A stretch of 64,000 nucleotides of DNA from Arcuatula senhousia (Eukaryota > Mollusca > Bivalvia > Mytilida > Mytilidae): the NCBI GenBank assembly GCA_963971305.1, contig OZ020305.1:5737001-5801000 (forward strand), in the 5' to 3' direction. This document shows, one piece after another, positions 9,201-17,589 of the stretch. The position numbers and the translations under genes were made by a program. Each line of letters starts with the position of its first letter. The first letter of the stretch is position 1. The notes under the pieces were generated by a model that ran no database searches, had not been told where the DNA came from, and worked only from the letters and a program-made list of their open reading frames with translations.

Positions 9201-12136
9201 CTTCATAGGATCGAAGTTGTCAGATGACACCTTATAGGGGTAACGGCCCCTAAAATGACGTTTTTTCATGTTTTTGGCTTAGTGAATGAAAACTTTAGCA
9301 GATAGAGAAAAGCTGTTGCTTGCTTAAATGTTCAGTTCATTTAGCTCTTCAAAAGTTTTCATATGGTCGAAGTTGTCAGATTACCCCTTATAGTGGTTAT
9401 GGCCCCTAAAATGTATAGGGTTGACTCAAGACCAGGTGAGCGATTCATGCTCCTGGGAGCCTCTTGTTTGAAAATAAACGTCTGTGGTATAAAAGCGTAT
9501 TATAATGAACCACCTTAAATGATTTTAACATTGTGTCTATGGGAAATGGCGAAATTGAGTGATCCTTCACGGATATATGTAGCCTTGTTCTCGGAACCAG
9601 CTCCATATGTTGTTCAAAAACGTCAACAAGCCGTATAAGTTTGAAATTATTGTACCGTTGTGAGGCTTTATAAAATGGTGGTAAACTTGCAGGTCGCAAA
9701 TTTATATATTTTGTATGTACTTAGTTGAATCTGTTCATCGTGACTGTACATATGCTGTGTTCCCCGTACGTATCTAACACGATCTGTTCAGTATGACAGT
9801 GTACAGATGTTATGCTCCCCGTACGTACTCAGTTGAATCAGTGTACAGATGCTATGTTTCCCGTACGTACTTAGTTGAATCTGTTCGGTGTTACAGTTTA
9901 CATATGCTACCTTTCCTGAACGTACCTAGTTGAATCGGTTAAGCTTGACAGTGTACATATGCTATGTTTCTCGTACGTACCTAGTTGAATCTTTTCAGTA
10001 TGACAGTGTACATATGCTATGTTTCCTGTACGTACCTAGTTGAATCTGTTCGACGTGACAACAAATGCTACGTTTCCAGAACGTACCTAGATGAATCTGT
10101 TCAGCGTGACAGTGTACAAATGCTTTGTTTCTCGTTCGTACCTAGTTGAATCTCATCAGTGTGACAGTGTAAATATGCTATGTTTCCTGTACGTACCTAG
10201 TTAAATCTCTTCAGTGTGACAACAAATGCTATATTTCATGTACGTACCTAGTTGAATCTGTTAGGCTTGAAAACAAATGCTACGTTTCCTGTGCGTACCT
10301 AGTTGAATCTGTTCAGCTTGAAAACAAATGCCATGTTTCCCGAACGTGCGTAGTTGAATCTGTTTAGCGTGACAATCATATGATATGTTTCCCGTACGTA
10401 CCTAGTCGAATCTGTTCTGTGTGACAGTATACATATGCTATGTTTTCCGTACGTACCTAGTTGAATCTGTTCAGCGTGACAGGGTACATATGCTATGTTT
10501 TCCGTACGTACCTAGTTGAATCTGTTCAGCGTGACAGTGTACATATGCTATGTTTTCCGTACGTACCTAGTTGAATCTGTTCAGCGTGACAGTGTACATA
10601 TGCTATGTTTTCCGTACGTACCTAGTTGAATCTGTTCAGCGTAACAGTGTACATATGCTATGTTTCTTTTGTCTTCTTGTGTGTTGGCCACTGCCTCTCT
10701 AACTTCACCAATAGCTTTAAACATTTTGTTTCTCGCTTCTACATCTACAGAAAAAAATTGCTAGAAATTTTTACTTACTCCATAAATAAGATGGAAATCG
10801 GACATTCACATACCGTAACTCAGAAGACATAAATGACAATGCGAAAAAAAAACCTTAAAGTCAATCCACAACAAAACAGAAAACCAACACAAATACAACT
10901 AAACTACAATCAGCAAAGTGAACTTGAGTCGATACTAGAGTTAACTCAGGTGCTCAGGAATGGTAAGCTGTGTGTCAGCAGTTCCTGCTGACTTGAGTTC
11001 GTGGTGTTGATTCTGTTCGGTTGATTTTGAATTTTGTGTTTGTTCGTCCTGTTCTTGTTCGTGTTTACCGGTTTCGTCGTTAACCTCTCGGACTTTTGAC
11101 ACTCGAATGCTTTATTGGTGCCTCTTTTGCTTCTGTCATAACAGACCCGTCACATTGCTAACGATAAATGAGCGCATGATATCTTCTGTAAAATTTCTTA
11201 AGTGAAGACAGCAACCGACGCGTATCAACCGTGACGCTCTGCCAAAGAAATCGATGTAAATTCCGCAAACTAACACATAACGAATCAATTGTGATACGTA
11301 AACTCCATAAGCTGGAACTGACGGAATGTTGCTACACAAGAAGGAAAAGATGACAATTGGGCAGTTTAAGTCAACACGTTTGTCATAGAGCTTTGTCGAA
11401 AGTCTTCTTTGAGAGTCTATTTCGAGATATTTTTTCAAAATTACAAATACCAAAAATGCAGGTATTCAAAACGATTAATTTGGATTGGCTATATGTCGAT
11501 ATTTCATGGAGGGTCAAATTCCAAAACTGTTTAAAACGAACAGTACTCAAAACCAAAATGTTGAACAAGACAGCCAAAATCCAGCACCAAGAATATCGAC
11601 CATGTGTATTACAATGAAAAAAACCTGGTGTTTAAAACAATTTTGAAAATAAAAATCGGAAATTTCAGCGACAAAAATATTAGAAATTTGATGGTAAATC
11701 GTGTCAGAATATGAAGCAGAGTAATCCAAAGGGAATTAATTTTGAAGGTTTGTGGTTTCATTCGGATGCTATGGTTTATCTGACCGTCTTGTCAGGCCAA
11801 TGTACGTCTAAAAGAGCGTTCATCTGCTGAACTGACTTAGAATATTTTGATTCACTCACTTTTGATATTCTATATTTTAGTAAATAGAATAACCATTATA
11901 GAATACCTACCTTTCTTGAAGAATTCCTCATAAGCTTCCATAATTGATGTAGCATTGGTATTTTTATACTCAAATATATATGTAATAATAGCTTGAAGCG
12001 TTCCTAAGTTAGTGATGTCAAAATGTGTCTTAGTTTGCCAGTTTGGTGGCGCTCTTGGATAAAACGCTCGGGAAGCCGTTAGTATCGCCAAAAACACAAT
12101 GGTGAAAGACCAGTAACAATTAGCAATGTTAATCAT
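60..12136 (-). CDS. VWA7-like paralogue, 5' half (exons 1-6), cut by window edge
   Basis: Exons 1 11911-12136, 2 10622-10744, 3 4734-4895, 4 3978-4050, 5 854-933, 6 60-245. Lengths of exons 2-6 (123, 162, 73, 80, 186 nt) equal those of the right-hand gene and the phases match. A further donor (GTACGG) follows exon 6, so the gene continues to the left outside the window, and the VWA domain is not visible here. The predicted protein is very close to the right copy through the N-terminal Het-C/VWA7-like region. All exons are open and splice sites are intact, so I see no sign of a pseudogene. Only the 58.9-kb type of first exon is present; there is no counterpart of the 53.3-kb type. Confidence 0.88.
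246..853. other. Intron 5 of left gene, no further feature seen
   Basis: AT-rich intron between exons 6 and 5. Parts resemble the equivalent intron 43191-43765. Nothing else recognised. Confidence 0.6.
854..933 (-). CDS. Left VWA7-like gene, exon 5
   Basis: 80 nt, acceptor TTTTAG, donor CCAA|GTAGGT. Encodes LGCKDNLITKKLTSGYYHGR and NVKPP. LTSGY is shared with VWA7. Phase 2 in, phase 1 out, matching the right copy. Confidence 0.88.
978..2090 (-). pseudogene. Penelope-like reverse transcriptase relic
   Basis: On the minus strand the segment 1559-2074 reads as RT palm: FDFSTLSL, FFQQTIGMPMGTNCAPFLAD and RYIDDVLSLNN (the YIDD catalytic motif), followed 1242-1500 by the thumb-side SAPAYGVFVSQLIRYSRACG. 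Frames change between the pieces, so it is dead. The outer end 978-1240 is the family's non-coding tail, recurring many times in this window. Lineage (Penelope-like) is inferred from motif style. Confidence 0.75.
2806..3088. mobile_element. PIF/Harbinger-type MITE, 283 bp
   Basis: Terminal inverted repeats GGGAGCGACCATTTGATTTT and its partner ending AAATCAAATGGATGCTCCC, followed inward by G/C homopolymer tracts. TTA flanks both ends (2803-2805, 3089-3091). A 3-bp TTA/TAA duplication with a GGG-starting TIR is the hallmark of PIF/Harbinger. The interior is A-rich with repeated AAAAAGGCAGGA; no ORF. It lies in intron 4 of the left gene. Confidence 0.85.
3092..3977. other. Intron 4 remainder, mostly featureless
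   Basis: AT-rich. A short reversed fragment of the Penelope-like family tail (around 3810-3875) is the only recognisable piece. Confidence 0.5.
3978..4050 (-). CDS. Left VWA7-like gene, exon 4
   Basis: 73 nt, acceptor TTTTTAAG, donor GAAAG|GTTATT (weak at +3 to +5), phase 1 in and 2 out. Encodes GVPGKQLKTIAS and TEDTCKDVTDER. The Cys matches the conserved Cys-rich strip of VWA7. Confidence 0.85.
4734..4895 (-). CDS. Left VWA7-like gene, exon 3
   Basis: 162 nt, acceptor TTTTTCAG, donor TTTG|GTAACA, phase 1 at both ends. Encodes AHNHLVSCRMRLEARK through SNTNWVEMNGATPYTDFG. This is the counterpart of the vertebrate HALQDFYSHSNWVEL stretch, with the candidate metal ligands changed. Confidence 0.92.
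4925..5785. mobile_element. Dispersed mollusc-type mobile unit with ~150-bp internal tandem repeats
   Basis: Begins CAAGAGGCTCCAAGGAGCC then GAATCGCTCATCTGG, continues with four to five degenerate ~145-160 bp repeats (TGTAGAGCTAAATGAGCTGA and AAGGGGTCATCTGA recur), and ends with ACGACGACGA-rich sequence and GGACGCCAAGTAATGGCAAT. No coding capacity. Reverse copies occur at 9060-9472 and 57510-58687, a forward one at 53888-54860, and a stub near 24885-25060. Confidence 0.7.
5925..6092. repeat. Fragment of the Penelope-like family tail
   Basis: Carries the diagnostic AAAGTCAAAAGTCCGAAAGG block and the following GACAAAACCAGTAAACACC, ending GCGAACTCCAGTCGAAACAA. Non-coding. Confidence 0.7.
6518..8655. 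mobile_element. 2.1-kb inverted-repeat DNA transposon, non-autonomous or decayed
   Basis: Ends are CAAGGAGGCCTAACCGTTTA and its inverted partner TAAACGGTTAGGCCTCCTTG, with GATTT on both sides (6513-6517, 8656-8660), a candidate 5-bp target duplication. Subterminal GTCCGTTA motifs occur five times pointing inward on the left (6551-7030) and six times in inverted orientation on the right (8139-8625). The CA...TG termini and 5-bp duplication would suit a hAT-type element, but the internal protein does not look like a hAT transposase. Confidence 0.75.
7099..7521 (-). CDS. Unidentified ORF inside the inverted-repeat transposon
   Basis: 140 codons on the minus strand. The sequence is compositionally protein-like (FWSLGKILFQDKFIRFMSGY, SIEYGSYDPLDAKINFAVPN, HIPDIRGPGKFPEMIHMIA). 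I do not recognise the family. It may be the C-terminal part of a transposon-encoded protein whose upstream part is lost or frameshifted. No catalytic motif can be assigned. Confidence 0.5.
   Translation of the reverse strand: MANKTFDFQNICFLLFCDDLRFLASTTTNLMRYPFKATKQFWSLGKILFQDKFIRFMSGYKNTGQSSIEYGSYDPLDAKINFAVPNKINVNDKSIARHIPDIRGPGKFPEMIHMIACSNSQISFVLTFDDFANFNNCVIG
9060..9472. mobile_element. Reverse-oriented copy of the CAAGAGGCTCC mobile unit
   Basis: Contains two to three ~150-bp internal repeats (GCTGTTGCTTGCTTAAATGT, GTCAGATGACACCTTATAGG) and ends GGTGAGCGATTCATGCTCCT then GGGAGCCTCTTGTTTG. Confidence 0.65.
9710..10621. repeat. 55-bp tandem array derived from exon 2 and its donor (left gene)
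   Basis: About 16-17 units. The last four are exactly 55 bp apart (units at 10503, 10558, 10613). On the gene strand each unit reads as the end of exon 2 (AYVHCHAEQIQL codons) plus CTAG|GTACGTAC, the donor. The array starts at the genuine exon 2 donor and extends into intron 2, with units decaying with distance. Confidence 0.92.
10622..10744 (-). CDS. Left VWA7-like gene, exon 2
   Basis: Acceptor TTTCTGTAG at 10745-10753; 123 nt; encodes the segment with KAIGEVREAV and ending AYVHCYAEQIQL. Donor CTAG|GTACGT. The last ~45 nt and the donor are the repeat unit of the adjoining 55-bp array. The H-x-x-A-E pattern matches the HFDAE position of VWA7, which shows that this tail is real coding sequence. 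Confidence 0.85.
10795..11455 (-). pseudogene. Penelope-like RT relic with inverted tail
   Basis: 11136-11453 encodes the thumb-side end of the RT (RRLSTKLYDKR, SNIPSVPAYGVYVSQLIRY) on the minus strand. The family tail occurs forward at ~10850-10985 and again reversed at ~10985-11125, so the two copies face each other. It lies in intron 1 of the left gene. Confidence 0.7.
11911..12136 (-). CDS. Left VWA7-like gene, exon 1
   Basis: ATG at 12136; a hydrophobic signal peptide of about 25 residues ending near TASRAF, then NWQTKTHFDITNLGT and an acidic end before the donor (AAAG|GTAGGT). It is phase 1 at the donor. It is nearly the same as the exon at 58775-59003 and less like the one at 53094-53325. 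The His in KTHFD corresponds to the ITH of vertebrate VWA7. Confidence 0.9.
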
Positions 12137-12600
12137 TTCGATAACATATATTGATATTGAAATCTAATAAAAGTCATTTCCAGTAAACTTTTTCGTATTT
12201 TTTCCTTCTTTTTATTTGATCTCTCATGACATGTTTACGCTCTCATAGCAACAACTCCCACTTAACAAATTGCATTTACATATAACCGACTTTCTCTTTA
12301 AAGTATCAATACGATGAGACGAAATGCAATAAATCAATAAAAATAACCGTGAAATACAAGGGGGCTTAAATAAGTTTATAGACTTTATGATGATGTCATT
12401 CTAAAATATCAGTCATTGTTTGCATATACGATGATATAATATTTCATTATGACATTCCTTCTACCCCTAAAGTTTTATCTGTAAAGACAACCTAGACATT
12501 GTAAACCAAGTTCTTATATTGAAACAATAAGGAAGCTCTGTCTAGATTACATGCATGTGGCTTACCTTACATTTTATTGTACTTAAGTTTAATGTTATTT
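12137..12600 (-). promoter_or_regulatory. Upstream region of left gene exon 1, duplicated
   Basis: Counterpart of 59004-59590. It marks the right end of the duplicated block. No specific binding sites were identified. Confidence 0.5.
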
Positions 12601-13500
12601 ATTCATGATAAGTGGTAAATAAACTTTACAAAACTTAAGTTGGACCTTTGAGATTCAAATAGTGTTTGTAGTCTCCTTTAAGTTTTGTTTATTTTTTGCC
12701 TGATAATTTCTTACTTAATTTTTATATTTCAAGATTTAATTCTAATATCAAATAATGAAGTACCATCGATCCAGGTGAAAATGTAAGGAAAAAGTTTTAC
12801 CAGTAGAAAAAAAATCACAATAACGAGGAGAAGTACTGGGTGAATCAAATTGGGAATATCATTTTCTACATAATAACTTCAAGCTTCTGAATACTTGAAA
12901 ACATATAATTTCTCGGAGTTTGCTTACAAGACAACTGTCTGATTCATTATTCCAGAGTTAGCTCGATTGTTTTCTCATCGGTTGTTATCGTCGGCGCAAG
13001 AAATTTCACGGAAGACATCTCTTAGATGAAGACAGACTATCTCTGATATTGAGTTGTTATAAAGAAAGGGTTTATATTGTTGGTTATTGATGCTTTACTC
13101 CCAAGCAGTGCGATTTCCGCTGTATCCGGGAATTTTGTTCCTCACAATTTATTATAGCATCGTGACGGGTAAGTTATGGCAAACAGGAACTGATTACCCT
13201 TCCAGGGCACCAGAGATTATTCTCATTACGACCATTGATTGCAGTTTGGTTATTGTATATGTTTTGATATGATGTGTGGTTTGTTTTCGTTTGTTTGTTT
13301 GTTTGTTTTTGTTATGTTTATTTTCATTTGTTTCCATTCAAAATCTACAAATTTTAGATGCTCATAGAACCTTTGACAACACTTGGTTTTTTCATTCAGT
13401 ATACATATTCCACATTTCGGTAAAATCTATTTGTTTATAAGACTAAAAGTAGTTGATGTACTTTGTGCACTATAACTAAAGCAATTGTGTACTTTAGATA
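12600..13500. other. Intergenic, nothing recognised
   Basis: AT-rich spacer right of the left gene's upstream region. One short plus-strand ORF at 13087-13272 has no supporting signal. Confidence 0.5.
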
Positions 13501-13504
13501 AGTA

Positions 13505-13975
13505 CATGTAACCCTAAAAGATATAGAAGTCCCAATAACAATTTGGCTCACTCATTATGGAGATTAAAAATTGTAGGTTACTAAGTAAATATTAAATTTA
13601 CAATTATAGTACATTGACTAGAAATAAAAATTTGTATACAGATAATGCTTAGAAACAGGAAAACGAGAGGGTCCCACGAGCCGAATATCACTTGTTATAT
13701 AGCGAAGGTCTGATTTTTTTTATAAATACATAATTAATAAATAAAAATGCCTAGATCAAAGCGTCTGTACCAAAAATTAAATGAAAATTATCGTATTCAT
13801 AAAACTAAAGTAGCGCACATTTGTACCATGGGGAAGAAATATTTAGAAATGGAATCATTGCTGCGCCAATGCTCCGGTAGATTAACACATTACTTGTAAA
13901 TGCATAGAACATATTCAAATAGACTGGTCTGTGGTAACTTGACACAGTAAATGCCAATATTGCGGTTTTTTTTTC
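13505..13975. repeat. Dispersed repeat, copy a
   Basis: Matches 14908-14941 plus 15201-15690. Shared strings include AAACAGGAAAACG, GGGTCCCACGAGCCGAAT and TAGATCAAAGCG. Non-coding; the second copy is interrupted by an insertion. Confidence 0.7.
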
Positions 13976-14059
13976 TACGAATGCTTCTCGGAATTATGAT
14001 ATGTAACTTCAATGTCGAGGTTTTACTTCGAAGGCTCAACGTGTGTGACGCCATTGTCA

Positions 14060-14600
14060 GTATTTTTCAGAATTTTACCTTGATTAAAAATGACTGACAT
14101 TGACTGAAGATGTATCTTCAACTTATCCCTGTCAGTCATTTTAAATTAAGATAAAGTTCTTTAAATGCCTTACAATGACAGTACCAAACCTATCAGAGAT
14201 TTTAAATCAAGGTAAATATTTAAAATGACTGTCATGATTTGACTGTCATGAAATCCTATCCCACTTTGTCGTACATATGCATATGTCAGTTTATATAAGT
14301 CAATTTTGTTATTTATAACAGATCATGACAGTCATTTTAAATATTTACCTTGATTCAAAATTACGGATGGGATTTGCTACCGCCATAGTCAGTCATTTAC
14401 AGAACTTTACCTCGATTTAAAATGACTGACATTGACTGAAGATGTATCTTCAACTAATCCCTGTCAGTCATTTTAAATCAAGGTCAAGTTCTGTTAATGA
14501 CCGACAATGACAGTAGAAAACCATATCAGTGATTTTAAATCAAGGTTAATATTTAAAAGACTGTCATGATTTGACTGTCATGAAATCCTATCCCACTTTG
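14060..14600. repeat. Pair of ~190-bp palindromic repeats
   Basis: Two copies (about 14065-14260 and 14390-14595) each contain AAATGACTGACATTGACTGA and, inverted, CTGTCAGTCATTTTAAAT around ATGTATCTTC, and end ATTTGACTGTCATGAAATCC. Each could fold into a long hairpin. Confidence 0.65.
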
Positions 14601-14941
14601 CCGTACAAATGCATACATATTTAGAAGTTACATGTACCCCTAATTTTCACTCACCCGAGATATTGTTGGTATAAACGATATTTTTTGTAGAGCTTTTTAA
14701 TAAAATAAATGCATATGCATGTCGTTTTAAAACGGCATATGCGAAATCCATTGTAAATTTAACCCACACAATGTTTACATTAAGTATCGAATGCATGTTA
14801 TGAACACATCATTTAAACTACATGTAAACATAGAAATTTAAAAATGTGAACGCATTGCTGTTTAATGTAAGTGCGGGCTACATTTCAACTACTTTGATTT
14901 TTGGCCTTAGATAAGTACATGTTACCCTAAAAGGTATAGAA

Positions 14942-15200
14942 ATATAGCTTCTACAACGCGATCGAGTTGATTATGGAATTTCTAACATCGAGAGAAATAA
15001 ATTTGATTATTTTAATGGCGAGGCTTGCCGAGCGATTAAAATATAAAATTTATTTCTCGAGATGTTAGAAATTCCATAACCATCGAGAATTAAGTTGTAG
15101 AAGGTTTTTCTCTTATGTTTACAGTCGCTCATCAATACGCTGAAAACAAATTTCTCTAGAGGTGAGAATTTTTTTTCACAACTGGTTGAGAGATGAAAAT
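14942..15200. mobile_element. Foldback insertion, 259 bp, with 7-bp target duplication
   Basis: It interrupts repeat copy b. TATAGAA is present on both sides (14935-14941, 15201-15207), while copy a has it once. Inside, 14948-15103 is a near-perfect inverted repeat (arms CTTCTACAAC...TGGAATTTCTAACATC) around a small GGCGAGGCTTGCCGAGCG centre. No ORF. Confidence 0.75.
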
Positions 15201-15690
15201 TATAGAAGTCCTAATATCAATTTGGCTGTCTTATTATGGAGATTAAAACTTGTAGATTACTAGTACTAGGTAAATATTAAATATACAATAATAGTACATT
15301 GACTCGTAATATTTTTTTTATACGGATGAGGCTTAGAAACAGGAAAACGCAAGGGTCCCACGAGCCGAATGTTACTAGTACTATAGCGAGGGTCAGATTT
15401 TTTTTGCAATGACACAAAAAAAAAAATACCAAATCCTAGATCAAAGCGCCTGTGCAAAAAACTAAATGAAAACGATCATATACATATAACTGAAGTAGCG
15501 CAAAATTGTACCATGGGGAGAAAATATTTAGAAATGGGATCATTGCTGACTCAATGGTCCGGTAGATTAACACCTTATTTGTAAATTCAAAGAACATATT
15601 CTGATAGACAGGTCTATGGTAACTTTTAAATGTAATTTTGACACATTAAATGCCAATATTCCGTTTTTTCCACGATTTTCCGTACTTTAT
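15201..15690. repeat. Dispersed repeat, copy b (right part)
   Basis: Continuation of the family at 13505-13975 after the foldback insertion. Confidence 0.65.
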
Positions 15691-16034
15691 TGCTATCAGA
15701 ATTATGACATTGCAAATGATATCAAGTGGAGTATATATAACTACAATGTCGAGGTTCTACTTTGATTTTGAGACTCAACATAGGTGTAGAATTGATCGTA
15801 AAGTCAGCACCGGGTAACCCGAGTCCTTCATGTAAGCAAACGATAGGAAAGGGCCGTGTTATTTAAGGGATATACTGACATTGTCCGTATATCACATATC
15901 GATATACGGTCAGTAAAATTTAACTACTCATACAGAACAATCACAGTATAAATATACAATAAAAGTACATTGACTCGAAATAAAAATTTTATAAGGATGA
16001 GGCTAAGAAACAAGATATCGCCAGGGTCCTCTCA

Positions 16035-16425
16035 TAAGAGAATGAATGAGATTTATTTTGGGGTCCCCCTTTTTTTGCTTAGAAATAAGGGGCCGAAATC
16101 GCTACTTTTTAGTTTGTTCCCTCAATAACTTTTATCTGGTTTGCCAAATGCTGTGAAATTTTACAATAATGTTTTATATCATTCAAGGAAGAATGGGATT
16201 GATTTTTATATTTGTTTAGAAATTAGAAGCCCCAAAAGGGATAACAAAATCAAATATGTTATTTGTGCCTACAATAACTTTTTCTGGTTGGCCAATTGCT
16301 TTAAAAATTGAGAGAAGAAGTACCATGAAACCATATAAGAAGTTTATTTGAGAGTCCCCCTTTTTCATTTAGAAATAAGGGACAAAAAAGGGGCAAAAAT
16401 GCAACTTTTTAATTTCTGGTCCGAT
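16035..16425. repeat. Degenerate tandem repeat with CCCCCTTTTT / AGAAATAAGGG blocks
   Basis: Two to three divergent ~150-250 bp units share GTCCCCCTTTTT, AGAAATAAGGG and AATAACTTTT.CTGGTT. Non-coding. The flanks 15691-16034 and 16426-17225 show nothing recognisable. Confidence 0.5.
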
Positions 16426-17227
16426 TTATAAATTATTTTTACTTTTTACTTAAGTCTTGCTAAGTAGTGGATACAAAGTCTGGCGAATCCAGAAATTTTC
16501 AAACGGGGGGTCGCGCAATTATAAAAAAAAACGTTCTGGGACCTCTTGTTTCATAGTTCCTCGCCTAACAATATGGTTGACATAACATTTGTAAGTAATT
16601 AGGAACAGACTTGAACCATTCTTCCGTATGTGAACGATGACTCTCTTGGTATTACTTAATCACCCTCAATGCCGGAGGTGAGCAAAAATTAAGCAATTCA
16701 AAAGGTACAAACTGAGGTGTAACATGTTTACATTAACTAGGACATTATCAAATGACATTAAAGCATACCCTGTCATTTTACCAAAACATGATAAAGTAGT
16801 AAAACACTACATATCTAATTGTCCTAGCTAATTGTGAGAACATTTGATTAATTGAATTTAATATCTGGAAAGCATTGTGGGATAAACAGACATAGACACT
16901 ATTCAAAATGGAGCATTAAATATAGTACTTCCTCTGCTTTAAAAATATTGCTTCATATGACATTTTTATACAGTGCAGTCAAAAAAATTCTCTTTTTTTT
17001 CAATAATAAGTTGTAGTACATGAATTACATGAATATAATTTCTATTAGTCTAGCCGTGCACAAAAACTTTTATTATTACTATTGTTTATACCAAACAGCA
17101 TATTTACTTCACGCAGACATATATTGTATTTCGAAATCAATAATGAGTTATTGGGTATTGTATCCAAGGCAGTAAAAAAGGTCATTCACACTTTTATTTT
17201 TAAGCTTTAACTATTAGTGTTTATTCC

Positions 17228-17585
17228 AGAACTGTTCTGCTTAATAGGGCTCTCTGACTAGACATAAAGGATTCCAACGTCCAGAATTGCTCTGCTTAAA
17301 GGGGCTCTCCAAGTTGACACAAAGAGATTCCAACATCCAGAATTGTTCTGCTAAGTATAGCTTTTTGATTGGACATAAAGAGGTTCAAACAGTAAAGACT
17401 TGTTCTGCTTAGTAAGGCACTCTGACTGGATATAAAGAGGTTCCCAAAGTCCTGACTATCTTTGCTTAGTAGGACCTTCTTGTTGGACAAAGAGAGGGTA
17501 TCACAGTCCAGGTTTTTGCCGCTAAGAATGACCCCGGACTGGATATAGAGAGGGTTCCACTTTCCATATTAGATCTGCTTAGTCA
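17228..17585. repeat. Minisatellite, ~60-bp unit, about six copies
   Basis: Units share CAGAATTGTTCTGCTTAGTA, GGCTCTCTGACTGGACATAA and AGAGGTTCCAA with substantial divergence. Intergenic. Confidence 0.75.
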
Positions 17586-17589
17586 TGCC

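Noticed and set aside
9710..10621. CRISPR-like array
   Set aside because: Units are direct tandem repeats without unique spacers, in an animal intron; they match exon 2 of the host gene.
13087..13272. 61-residue plus-strand ORF
   Set aside because: Length expected by chance and no recognisable motif.
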